From Metridium senile (Eukaryota > Cnidaria > Anthozoa > Actiniaria > Metridiidae), in the NCBI GenBank assembly GCA_949775045.1, contig OX459110.1, positions 1,252,501 through 1,316,500 of the forward strand: a stretch of DNA of 64,000 bases, given 5' to 3'. Every line of letters starts with the position of its first letter. The stretch's first letter is position 1. The notes under the pieces were generated by a model. It was given only the letters and a program-made list of their open reading frames with translations. It searched no databases and was not told the origin of the DNA. Position numbers and translations under genes: made by a program. Of this stretch, positions 20,944 to 30,500 are shown piece by piece.

Positions 20944-21590
20944 TTGTTATTATTATTATTATTATTAATTGATACCAATTAATACAAATCGATGCTAATC
21001 AAAGCGTTCAATTGACAAACTTTGTGACTATCAGTTGATCATCAATTAACCAATACCAATCAATATCAATTATTGATACATTTCTGAGGAGGGATTGTCA
21101 TTGATTAAGTACCCCAGGAGAGATACAATATGCATACCCAATACTTTCACCGATGAATACTAGCCCTCCCCTCCCCCTTCAAATCAGCTGTATTTGTCTT
21201 TCACAATACCTCTTGTAAACAGACTATATCATATTTTCCAGTTGCTAGTTCTTTGGCGATGTAAGAAAAACGTTTCTTTACATCTTTAGAGATAAAAGGA
21301 ATTCCCCTAATACGAAAGAAACAATAGTTCATTAAAAAATCCAAATCTAAAATCATTATATCATTATAGGATTAAAATTTATTGAAATAAAATATTCTTA
21401 CAACATCATCGACGAGACTATACATTTTGAGATCGGCGCTGCTCGAAAAATACTCAAAAATCATAAATGCACAGTTTTAGAAATATTATGAATCATTTCA
21501 TAAGCAATTATGTACAATATCAAGGATTTCTTACCAACAATTTAAAGTTAAAACTTGGAGAGTTGAATTTCGATCTTCTTCGTCCTCCAT
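14505..21590 (-). CDS. SMPD2: Neutral sphingomyelinase (SMPD2), 398 aa, seven exons
   Basis: Hydrolyses sphingomyelin to ceramide and phosphocholine; the family is Mg-dependent and membrane-anchored, mostly ER/nuclear. Exons in transcript order: 21590-21535, 21306-21210, 19173-19097, 18394-18211, 17212-17000, 15491-15251, 14833-14505 (1197 nt; phases close exactly, all GT-AG). The endonuclease/exonuclease/phosphatase fold shows NCWGIPF near residue 17, the metal-ligand Glu51 in CLQE, GDMNSEP with Asp180/Asn182, and the catalytic SDHEGV with His269. Two hydrophobic segments (about 320-342 and 346-370) match the C-terminal membrane anchor of human SMPD2, which is a little longer overall. Introns are loaded with triplet repeats and MITEs. 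Head-to-head with SVIP. Every signature residue is present, so it is probably functional. Confidence 0.96.
14890..15165. repeat. (GGAT)n tetranucleotide tract
   Basis: Pure ATGG/GGAT repeat at 14968-15065 with degenerate flanks, inside the last SMPD2 intron (14834-15250). Translated frames rich in His/Pro/Ser from it are not genes. Confidence 0.95.
15515..15735. repeat. GAT-triplet tract in SMPD2 intron 5
   Basis: ATGATG and GGTGAT triplets with point changes, beginning about 25 bp upstream of the exon 6 acceptor in transcript sense. Confidence 0.9.
15736..16380. mobile_element. Mariner-like MITE (CAGTG..CACTG) with nested insertion
   Basis: Starts CAGTGTTACCTCTATTAAGC and ends in AATAGAGGTATCACTG, flanked by TA on both sides (15734-15735, 16381-16382), as expected for mariner/Tc1-type targets. 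Without the 455-bp insert at 15769-16223 it is about 186 bp. Sister copies are at 54251-54426 and 63249-63415. Confidence 0.85.
15769..16223. mobile_element. TTAA-flanked element nested in the MITE
   Basis: 455 bp bounded by inverted AGTGCACCTG and CAGGTGCACT, with TTAA directly outside at 15765-15768 and 16224-16227. Subterminal inverted repeats extend through CTTCATGATATTTTGCAAAT and GTGTATAATAAGTGTAC. A TTAA duplication is the hallmark of piggyBac-type insertion. No transposase reading frame. Confidence 0.85.
16385..16978. repeat. GAT/AATGAC microsatellite complex, SMPD2 intron 5
   Basis: Triplets and hexamers organised in larger units (GATGATGACAATGACAATAA recurs). It ends about 20 bp from exon 5. 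Long Asp/Asn- or Ile/His-rich frames here are repeat translations. Confidence 0.93.
17245..17545. repeat. Purine-rich tract with (GGAA)n core
   Basis: Pure GGAA repeats at 17250-17285 followed by about 250 bp of G/A-rich sequence, in SMPD2 intron 4. Phe/Leu/Ser-rich minus-strand frames here are artefacts of the composition. Confidence 0.85.
17550..17947. mobile_element. 398-bp long-hairpin MITE with 7-bp target duplication
   Basis: Arms start CACAGGGAGCCCGGCTTTGT and pair almost base for base for about 190 bp, the left arm ending in TTGGTAACTTGAGAGCGC. The flanks CATGTAC (17543-17549 and 17948-17954) are identical and represent a target duplication. It lies within SMPD2 intron 4. Confidence 0.88.
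18480..18960. other. SMPD2 intron 3 sequence
   Basis: Contains a short TCCTGATAAAACACTCCTG block shared with 14270-14300 and a purine/pyrimidine hairpin near 18850-18915. No coding signal. Confidence 0.5.
19264..20436. mobile_element. 1.17-kb non-autonomous DNA transposon
   Basis: Inverted ends CAGTCC(A/G)GATTATAGCCCC and CATTTGGCGATAT at both sides (about 30 bp), flanked by a possible 5-bp ATTAT duplication. The interior is unique and has no transposase; the 64-residue minus-strand frame at 19857-20051 is not recognisable. Sits in SMPD2 intron 2. Confidence 0.78.
20640..21070. repeat. AATCAAT-rich region with (TTA)n tract
   Basis: Pure TTA repeat at about 20860-20965, flanked by degenerate ATCAATTGAT motifs. 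Similar AATCAAT enrichment occurs at 22650-22985 and 26100-26200. Confidence 0.85.
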
Positions 21591-21936
21591 TTTCAGCGGT
21601 ATAAGTCCAATCGGTAAGCAATCGCAGTTTATTAGTAGAACTACGAGTACATCACGAAACAAATCGGTAAGACGTCGGGTTGAGCTCGTTAGCGAATAAT
21701 CACTAAAAAGCGATTATAAAATAGCAATTTATATGTATTTCAAACTCAGTTATTTAGGGTTTGAATTCTTTGGGTTATTGTTAAATAATATAAATGTATT
21801 TTTATAGAAATTGACAGATTTTTTTTATAATCGACCTTTTGGCCGTGATACGAGAGAAGCCTGGAGCGAGTTTTGTTTTGATATCGGATGTCTTTTGGAC
21901 GAAAACATGTAAAATTATTTGAATTTGTCATGAAAA
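21591..21936. promoter_or_regulatory. Probable bidirectional promoter, SMPD2 / SVIP
   Basis: Only 346 bp separate the two start codons, which diverge. Both 5' untranslated regions and both promoters must lie here unless there are distant non-coding exons. No TATA box is placed convincingly. Head-to-head pairs this close are typical of shared housekeeping promoters (inference). Confidence 0.65.
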
Positions 21937-23594
21937 ATGGGGAACTGTTACGATTGCTTAAACCCACAACCCGATCCCACTCCTGACCCAGTAAGTACAA
22001 CGATTTTTGCGAGATTGAAGAATATTTTCTTCTAAAATTTGTGCCCGTTTTATTAGGAGACGAAACGACAACAGCAAGTCGAAGCTGCCGAAAAACGCCA
22101 AAAAGAGGTAGTTTATTGTTATTATCTGAAGCGAGTATGCGTAATAATCTTTCGTAAAGGTTAAGCATAGCTGTTTTGTAGGTGTAGATGTTGTTTTTGT
22201 TAATGTTTTTCTGTGATTTTATGTTATATGCAAAAACTTGTGAAATGCACAGGTGTGGAATTTCACTTTATTTAATAGGGTGTTTTAATAGACCACTTTC
22301 ATAAATACCATAATATGTAACAGAAAATGATTTTTCAAGTAAACAGATATGTTAATATTTTAGCATTGTCATATAAAAGAACCAAACTTTCACAAGTTAT
22401 TGTTATGGTTAATGTCTATCATACGATAGCTTTCTTTTTCTTAAAACATCAATTTTTAAAAGTATCTAAATGATAATTATAGTGGCGGCCATGCATTTAT
22501 GAAAGTCGTCTTATAGGTTGCTATTTTAAAAAGGTAAAATAACTTGGATTGTAAAAGTGCTAAAAAATCTAAGGTTTTCATTGGTAGAACACCTTACAAT
22601 TTTGTGTTTTGTATAATATTTTATTTATTTTTTATTTATGAATCAAATGAGTCAGTCAATCAATCAACAAAATCAGAAATCAATAGCTGTCAGTGAATCA
22701 ATCAACCAATATCTTATTTATTAATCAAATGAGTCAGCCAGTCAGTCAATCAATCAAACAACCAGAAATTAATTAGCAGCGGGAACAACTAAGCTGGCTA
22801 AAATCAATCTGTCAGTCAATCAATCAATCAAACAGTCAGAAATCAACTGTCAGTTAATCAATCATCCAATCAGAAATCAATATTTTAGTTTAGTATGAAT
22901 TCATCCATTTATATATTCAGTCAGTCAATAAAAGCTACTAATCAATTGACAATAAAATATACAGTCAGTCAGCTAGCTAGTTCTTCAAAAAAAATGAATC
23001 AATCAAGAAATCAGTAGTTGCAATCAAAATATTGTCTTTGCTTTTAGTTGGAAGGTAGAGGGGTGAAGGACCCTGAAAAGCTAAAACGACAACAAAAACG
23101 AAAAGAAGAGGCAGAAAATGCAGCATTGATGCAAGGCAATAATGAAGGAGGACTTAAGGTAAATATGCCACGCACATGCGTGTCTATCCCATGGGGACTC
23201 CATTGTCAAAGGGGCGGGGATGCTCGGCAAGCATCCCTACCCTCTTTTATAAGGGAGTCTCCCCCGGGGTGACTGTATATAATATATATACATGTGCTGT
23301 AGAGCAACCCTGGTGGAAATCCTGGACAGGATCTTGTACAAGATCCTTCAGGATCCTAAAAGATGCTACATGATCATAAGATGCTCTACAGCTCCTAGAG
23401 TATTTATATCACAGTATATTAGACACAAGCAGACATTTTTTATTGCTTTTATAAAATATTTTTGTACTTTTCTACAACAAGCTGGCTGTGTCTCTGTCCT
23501 CTGATATAAACACAGTAGCCAGCCAATCAGAGCACCCATAGTATCTCAAATATTTTTACAATGTGATTGTCTTTTTCAGTGGACTGTGGGTTGA
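21937..23594 (+). CDS. SVIP: Small VCP/p97-interacting protein (SVIP), 76 aa, four exons
   Basis: SVIP is a membrane-tethered inhibitor and cofactor of the AAA ATPase p97/VCP in ER-associated degradation and lysosomal dynamics. Exons: 21937-21990, 22057-22107, 23048-23158, 23580-23594 (231 nt, all phase 0). The N terminus MGNCYDC gives a Gly2 myristoylation site with nearby Cys for palmitoylation. The VCP-interacting motif R-x5-AA-x2-R is matched exactly by Arg22, Ala28-Ala29 and Arg32. A lysine/glutamate-rich helix follows, and the conserved C terminus EGGLKWTV ends in a five-codon last exon. Human SVIP has 77 residues. An out-of-frame ATG at 21930 overlaps the start and may act as a short upstream frame. 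Confidence 0.95.
22640..22990. repeat. Degenerate (AATC)n/(AGTC)n region, SVIP intron 2
   Basis: Repeated CAGTCAATCAATCAA motifs with interruptions. It ends about 60 bp upstream of SVIP exon 3. Confidence 0.8.
23160..23400. mobile_element. Hairpin repeat with GGGGACTCC / GGAGTCTCC and GGATC(C/T)T motifs
   Basis: Immediately after the SVIP exon 3 donor: CATGGGGACTCC..GGGCGGGGATGCTCGG paired with GCATCCCTACCC..AAGGGAGTCTCC. Then a cluster of palindromic AGGATC(C/T)T motifs (23320-23365). It resembles an interspersed repeat I associate with cnidarian genomes. Confidence 0.5.
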
Positions 23595-23693
23595 AAAGAA
23601 ATGAAGACTATCAATGTTATTTAATAAAAACACTAATATATAATAAGTAAAGTGTGATAAGTTATTAATATTAGAATCAATATTATTACAGCC

Positions 23694-23991
23694 GGGTTCG
23701 TGCTGATGTCAGTAAACACAATCTAAGGACTTTTCAAAGACCAAAAAGTAATTTTTCAGAATTTGTTGCAACAACTTTGATACATAAATGATATTCCTGT
23801 CATTGTTGTCGCACAGAATGAACAAATTTTATTTATTTATTTTTTTTATTGAATAATTTCAAACAATTTACATAAAAAGATAATATAGATTCTTACACTG
23901 AAAAAATTTATCCTACTTTAGCTAAATTCAATTGAATTAAAATCAAATCTAAGGAGTTTTCAAGGAGCTTAAAGTTGTAGCACGAACCCTG
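23694..23991 (-). mobile_element. GGGTTCGTGCT-ended MITE, copy 1
   Basis: Inverted ends GGGTTCGTGCT and AGCACGAACCC enclose a sequence rich in CTCCTTGAAAACTCC motifs (reverse strand here). Inverted relative to the second copy 180 bp away at 24174-24467. Downstream of the SVIP stop. Confidence 0.8.
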
Positions 23992-24173
23992 CAATTAAAT
24001 AAAATTGCTACTGTGTCGTTTCAGCTCTATAATTATTACTGTATAATAGTTCCTATTTAATGACTATTAGTCACTTTGAAAGACAAGTAAAGTTAATGTA
24101 ATGAGGTATTGTTTTCATGTGTATTTGGTGTTCTGGTTGAGTAACTGACTGACTAAAATCAGTCACTAAATCA

Positions 24174-24467
24174 GGGTTCGTGCTACTATAACTTAAACTC
24201 CTTGAAAACTCCTTAGATTTGATTTACATTTTTAAGGGCACTTGAAAAGCCCTTGAATTTTAGAAAATCAGCAAAAACTCCTTAACAACTCCTTAATTTT
24301 AGCTAAAGTAGGGTAAAAATTCTAGTATTGCACACCATTTTCGTAAATTCGTAAATTTTCGTATATATCAAAGTTGTCGCAAAAAGTGCTTAAAAATTAC
24401 TTTTTGGTCCTTGAAAACTCCTTGAAAACTGCTTAGATTTTGTTTACCGACATCAGCACGAACCCTG
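24174..24467 (+). mobile_element. CAGGGTTCGTGCT-ended MITE, copy 2
   Basis: Ends CAGGGTTCGTGCT and AGCACGAACCCTG are perfect 13-bp inverted repeats; a TAAAT pentamer flanks both sides. CAGGG ends resemble hAT-type elements, but an 8-bp duplication is not visible. Two copies in opposite orientation could pair and form a hairpin. Confidence 0.8.
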
Positions 24468-24784
24468 TAAATAGCGACTATTAGTTTGTAACTATTTTGT
24501 TTTTATTTCATGGTTTTATTTAACTTATACACAGTACCAATTTGACTTGATATATTGTGGTTGATCTACAGTGTAGTACTGTTATAAACTTATGCAGATA
24601 ATACAAGCTTTTCGACAATAAACAGGAAACAATAAAAGATGTCTTAAAAATTATTGGTAACAATTTTTTATCTTTTTTATTTTTGAAAACCATTTTTGTC
24701 ACATTTAGTCATACATGTACACATCAATATCTGTGTGTTGACAAGTTAATGATAAACCATAATCAATTTGTAATTTGTACAATG

Positions 24785-26027
24785 CTAATGGTGTTCGCTG
24801 TGGCCATCTCCTTCTAAAACATGGTGATGTCCCTAAGATAAATACAAACAGTTAAAAATTAATATAATCACATGTACACTTGATAGACCGATTTCATGCT
24901 ATCTAGCACTGATACACCTAATTGAAAACAGATTGAAGAGGCGTACAGCGATTGGCGATTGCACAACCAAAAGAAACTGATGGTAATACAAATTTCTTCT
25001 TATTCCTTTCTAAATTTGCCAAACAATACCCCAACTACTCAGCGAAACCTTTGAGACACCCATCTAAGGTTATCGCTGCACTGTTTTTGGGTATACATGC
25101 AATTTAGAATGGAGTAAAAAGAAATTCAATGGTATTACCACATTCCCTTTCGGTCGTGCAATCGCCAATCACTGTTTGCCCCTTCAACCTTTTTGGAATT
25201 AGGTATACACCTATTTCAATAAACGTTGTCCATCTGGAATGGTTGATCTGAGACCGATAGGTAATGTGGGAGTTCATTAAATTTCAAATACATTGTTTTA
25301 ATCACACTTGAATGGTGCTGAATTACAGATAACAGTATTTCAGAAGTAAACATTAATAAATTCAAGTGTGATTATAATAATACATTTGCAGTTTAATGAG
25401 CTCCCACAATTCCCATCAGTCTCAGATCAACCATTCCAGATTGACAACGTTAATTGAAATAGGTATATACAATTTGACAGAAGACAAATTTGGGATAGCA
25501 TCCATTCAGAGTAAATTCAACTGTGTTTTCTATCTCACTACTGTAGCACAAGTTTGAGAGCTGGCTTCACCAAGAAGTGGGTTTGTTTGATGTATTGTAA
25601 CTTCTCTCTTTTACTACAAGGATTTTTCTGAGGATCATAGATGTAGTTGAGTTTGTTTGATATGTTATTCTCTCCCTTGACAAAATGTTTTTTGTCACAT
25701 AATTATGATCCTGAGAATAACTCTTGTGGTAGAGCAGATAATGAATGAAATCTTGAAGGTACTAACTTCTAAGATTCTGTTTATAATCAAACAAACTCAA
25801 CCCAAATATGAAAGTTTCCAGATTCCTGAGAAAGCCCCAATGTCAAGGCCACCAGCCACCCCTCTCCCTCCATATAAATTGACTGGTTCTTCAATACATA
25901 CCACTACGTCAGGCCAGTCATGTTTAAATCTCCACAGTATCCAGAACCACATTGTACCACCTAGTAGCTTGGACCAGAATACATACGCCTTCTTGGGCTG
26001 TGTCATTCTTACAAGCGCACCAGTCAT
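24785..26027 (-). CDS. NDUFB2: NDUFB2-like complex I subunit, 57 aa, two coding exons
   Basis: Accessory single-span subunit of mitochondrial NADH:ubiquinone oxidoreductase (inner membrane, distal membrane arm). Coding exons: 26027-25902 and 24832-24785, joined in phase 0 (GTATGT donor, CTTAG acceptor). The hallmark is TMWFWILWRFKHDWPDVV, almost identical in its core to the MWFWILWRF segment of animal NDUFB2. The tail GHHHVLEGDGHSEHH is short and His-rich. It resembles the plant and protist form rather than the longer vertebrate tail ending in a WTDEELGI-like motif. The exon begins upstream at an acceptor (26047 side), so a 5' non-coding exon is likely; a donor-like site is at about 27152-27160. 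No cleavable presequence is evident. An alternative upstream start cannot be excluded. Confidence 0.82.
24913..25206. mobile_element. Hairpin MITE of the TACACCTA family, in the NDUFB2 intron
   Basis: Left end TACACCTAATTGAAAAC and right end TTTGGAATTAGGTATA are inverted. The arms continue through AGCGATTGGCGATTGCAC and its complement. Directly abuts the next hairpin at 25204. Confidence 0.82.
25204..25469. mobile_element. Hairpin MITE of the TATACACCTATTTCAA family, in the NDUFB2 intron
   Basis: Left TATACACCTATTTCAATAAA and right GTTAATTGAAATAGGTATAT pair; arms extend through CATCTGGAATGGTTGATCTG and CACACTTGAAT segments. Back to back with the preceding hairpin, sharing the TATA between them. 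Confidence 0.85.
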
Positions 26028-27161
26028 CTTGTAGACCGACTTATAGTCTAAAAGAAAACCATGACAACGAAAGTCAACACTGTACTATCAAAGTTTTATT
26101 CTTGACTCTACCAATCGATAATCAATGAACATCGATGATAATAATTGAAAAACATTGATATTAATCAATTGATTAATATCTGAAATCGATGAAAATTGAT
26201 TACATAAAAATTTGTGTTGATTCCAGCTGAGTTGACCTTCAGAACGAACACAAGGTCAACCAATCAGAATTGAGGATTCAACATCATATTTTGATTAGCA
26301 TTTCCCATTATTCTGCCAAGAGAAGTTCTTCCTTCTTTAAATTAATCGTAAACGCTAGTCAAACACATGGTGGTATTATATTTCAATCAACAAGAAAAGT
26401 CTACATTCTACACTTGGAAAATGCTCAAAAATTGCTAACCAAAAATAGTGACCCAAATTCCTTTCGGGAAGGTGATCAACTCAGCTGGTTAGCATTGACT
26501 TTTATAATCGATATAGGTGACAAGATAGTGTTGGTATTGTGATGCTAATTTGTTAACAATTTTCACAATATTAATTTTCTTTGTTCAAAAACAATGGTTG
26601 GTTGGCAAAACCATAACAAAATATGTCATTGTATGTCCACCTATTACACAATGATATTATCAATAAAAACCAATGAAAATCAGTTGGTAAGAAAGCTTTG
26701 GTTATCAGCATCGACTTTCATTGATTTACAATATCAATCAATATCAATCAAATGATTATTATCTATTAACATCAATAAATTTGTTCTCAGACAATTGATA
26801 TGAAAATGGCTACGAGATTTTCTTGTTATTGTCTCTTTTACCTGATCATAATTGTAGTATTTTTACTTTAAAAAAAAGGTAAGCTTATAATAAAACAATT
26901 ATTGAATCATGCTCAACCTCATCCAAAAATTGCTTATTCCTTTCACTCAATTACCATTCATCAATAATCACTTCAGCAAATAATTGTAAGAAAACATGTA
27001 TAAATACAAATATTAGTCATTGAACAACGAACTGGATATGACAAATTATAGGTTAACGTTTTACAAAAGTTTATGACTAAATTTCAATAGTTATGAATCT
27101 TGATATTGAGCATTTTTTCTATGCATTGTAAAGATTAATAAATAAGTTTACTACATACCTT

Positions 27162-27528
27162 AAATATATATATACAAAACCCTTTGCTTGCTCTCAATTT
27201 AAGTAAAACGTTTCCACATTTGGAGATCAACTACTACAGCTAAAACAAATATGGCGGATTGAAAGAGGCACTAGTCCCACGCAAATCCTCATGACACAGG
27301 AACTCCAACTTTTAATGAATAAAATCTTTATTTCATCGTCAAAAATACTTTATTTTAAGCAAAAGAGATGAAAGATGAACAATTAAAATATTGAAAGTAT
27401 TTGCTGTATTTATTTTTTCTTGAAAAATGCATGATGGTTTATAAGTTCTAGATTTCTGGTAATTGAAAGTAACTAAGCTGGGGTCCCTGTGTTTTTGTCA
27501 CGTGAGAAAACAGCATGCAAAATTCAAG
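27162..27528. promoter_or_regulatory. Divergent promoter region, NDUFB2 / AEBP2
   Basis: The two genes are head-to-head. GTCACGTGA (27497-27505), a palindromic E-box of the kind bound by MITF/TFE, USF or MYC proteins, lies 23 bp before the AEBP2 start codon. A minus-strand donor-like AAG|GTATGT near 27155 suggests that the NDUFB2 5' exon starts within this interval. Confidence 0.5.
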
Positions 27529-30500
27529 ATGGCGGAATGCAAAGAAGAAAAGTTAACAACAGAAAAAATAACTGATTTAGCGGAATTAACTAACAATATA
27601 AACAAAAACGACAGTGAAATTTTAACTCCTGTTGACAAAGAAGATACAGTACTAAGTAATGATACAAAATACGTTGAAAAAATGGATGAAAACAGCGTCG
27701 AAAATTGTGCAGGTTTATCACGAATTTCGACTCAGAATGGATGTAGTTCAAGCGAAGAAAGCTCCCCGGTAAAGACAGGCTTTTTGAGATCCTTCATGGA
27801 GAAGAAACAGTTAGTGAGTCAGTGCTCAGAAGGGTCAGAAAACAGCCAAGATAAAACTGAGTAAGTTTAAGTTGTCATGTCATATACAGTGTAAAGCTGT
27901 CAATGTTTAAATCGTCTTGAAACTTCTATGTTTACAAACTAGATATACCTCATGGCTATCCAATCGATAACGTCGATCGATCGATATGAGATTGAATCGA
28001 TAAATCGATAACAAACGGTTAAATAATTTGAATACTATCGATATTTGATATCATCTTTTGTGGAACATTTATTATGCTGCTTTATAGTTTAATATGCTTC
28101 TTAATAGTTTACACTGATACTAGATTTCTTGATTGCTGTTACTTACAATATAAAGAAACAAGAGACAAATATCAATACTTTATATTAATTATAATATAAA
28201 GACAACTTTCAACAACTGGCAATGCCAACACTTAGACATCTAACCTTACATACAAATGAATCACTTTTGTAACATCTCAATCTTGTACACTACTAATCGG
28301 GGAGACTCACTTACACTAACTACCTCTATGTTAGATATTCTGCACACAACTCTGCTCACATGTTCATTTTTACGGGGGAGGAAATCCAGATATCCCTGAG
28401 AAAAACCCTTGTGGCATACATGTAGGAGAGAAGAACACAAACAAACTCAACTCACATATAATTCATGCCCGAGCCGGGTCTCTTATTGGGACCATAGTGA
28501 TAAGAGGCCAGCAATCTTGCCGCTAGGCCATCCATACCACCCAAAATAACTAACCTAAATTTTTGTCAACTTCAAGATCAACCTGTGAATCACAACCCAA
28601 GACTCCAACAACAGACGACATTTCAAGTTTATGTAAATGGCAAGACTGTGACGTCATTATTAAATCTCGTTCAGAGCTATCACAACACGTCCATCAAGCA
28701 CATGTCGAACCAATGACGATACAAGATGTATTTGTCTGTCTTTGGCAGGGTTGTAAAGTTTTCAATAAACCAAGCTGCTCACATTCGTGGCTCGCTAAAC
28801 ATATGAACAGTCATACTGGCGATAAACCTTTTAAATGCATGATTGACGGCTGTACAATGTCGTTTTCTTCATGCGAGGGACTGTCTAGGCATGTTGCAGG
28901 GCATTTTAGTGATCCAAAGCCTGTAAAGAGGCCACGGGGAGAGAATAAAGAATCACCAAATAGTAAACACATGGGGAAGAGAAGAGGGAAGGTCATGAAA
29001 AGAAAACATCCTGTTGAAGGTAGGTAGAAACCCAGTTTGAGCATCTAGTTACAGCTGTTCGCAGTCACATGTGCCAGTTCACTATAAAACATTCTTGTCT
29101 AGACTTGATTTTCATGGACTTCAATCAAAGATATTTCCAAGGAAACTATACAGCGAAAAATAGTCTGTTGCGAACAGCGATAAATTTGCATTACAAATAA
29201 ATTGTTTAAATTAGAACTTATTTTGATAGAATTGAATCTTCTTCTTTTGTCTTTTTATCAAACCTATTCCTCGGAAATACTTGGAAAGTAATATTGGAGA
29301 GGTTAAAATTGATTTAACCCATTTTACAGGCAGAAACTCTACTTCACGAGTTTATCGCTGATCTGCAACGGACATTTTTAGGTATCTGTTGCCTTGGAAA
29401 TACAGTTGATTGACGCCCATCAAAATCAAGTTTAGACATCAAAGTTTTATAGTGCACATCCAAGATCTTATTAAAATCTTGGCAAGTAAATTTCTTGGAA
29501 GGATCTTGGGAAGATCTTAATTATATGTCTTGCCAGAAACTTGAAAGTTCATGCAAGTTCTTGCATATTGAGGGTTACATGCCAAGATCTTGTAAGATCA
29601 TCACTTGATCTTGCCATGATCTTGCCATGATCTTAAATATGTACTATATCATTCTTATTGTTTTCATCGTCATCATCATTTTCATCATCAACAGCATTAT
29701 TATCAATTTCATTATCATTGTTTTGATCATCATTTTGATCATCATTTTTATCATCGACATCATTATTTTTTTGTCATTATCATCATTGTTGGTTTTGGTC
29801 ATCAAATACCATCACTTTCATTATCTTTATCATTTAATATTAGTTCACAGGTTTTGTTGTGCATTTGTCATCACCATAATCATCATTATTTTCATTATTG
29901 TCATCATCACCATTTTCAACTTCATCATTATCTTTATCATCATCATCATTGTCATCGTCAATGCACCTACATGTACCTGTTAACGATCGCAATATAAAAC
30001 ATATTCTGTCTAATTGCTGTATTGTGTTGTACGTAAACTTCCAAAGTTTGACGCCAAACTTTGCAATCTCCCAATGCAACCCTCTAGTAAATAAATTCAA
30101 TTTGTCAAGGTCAATTTTGCATATTTCGCATTATTGTTGCATCTGTTAAAGGATAGATGCAAGTGCAGTACATTATCTATAAATTTCTAGTCTTTTTTTC
30201 ATGGCAGTGGTTTACCAACTTGCGAAGTTTGGGGCGCCAATCTTTGAAGTTTGACTGCGAGACAGAACATGATTTTGTCGTGATGGTTGATGGGTAGATG
30301 CAAGCGACGGTACATGTATATCAATTTCTTATGTTTGTATTTAGTTAAAGAAGACTTTGTTAATCCCAAGACAGTTGAAACAATCAAACAACAGTTACCC
30401 CAGATGATGCCACTGTGTTATAAGATAGGCATTGATGGAACAAAGATTATACTACAGAGCAAGGTACAGAAATAATGTTGCCATTCAACCATTCATCCTT

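Noticed and set aside
21930..21936. Alternative SVIP start at ATGAAAAATGGG
   Set aside because: Out of frame with the SVIP exons and would lose the Gly2 myristoylation signature.
27463..27528. Upstream in-frame ATG for AEBP2 (22 extra residues)
   Set aside because: Encoded residues are unlike AEBP2, and the region contains the E-box promoter motif; the AAGATGGCGG start at 27529 has better context.
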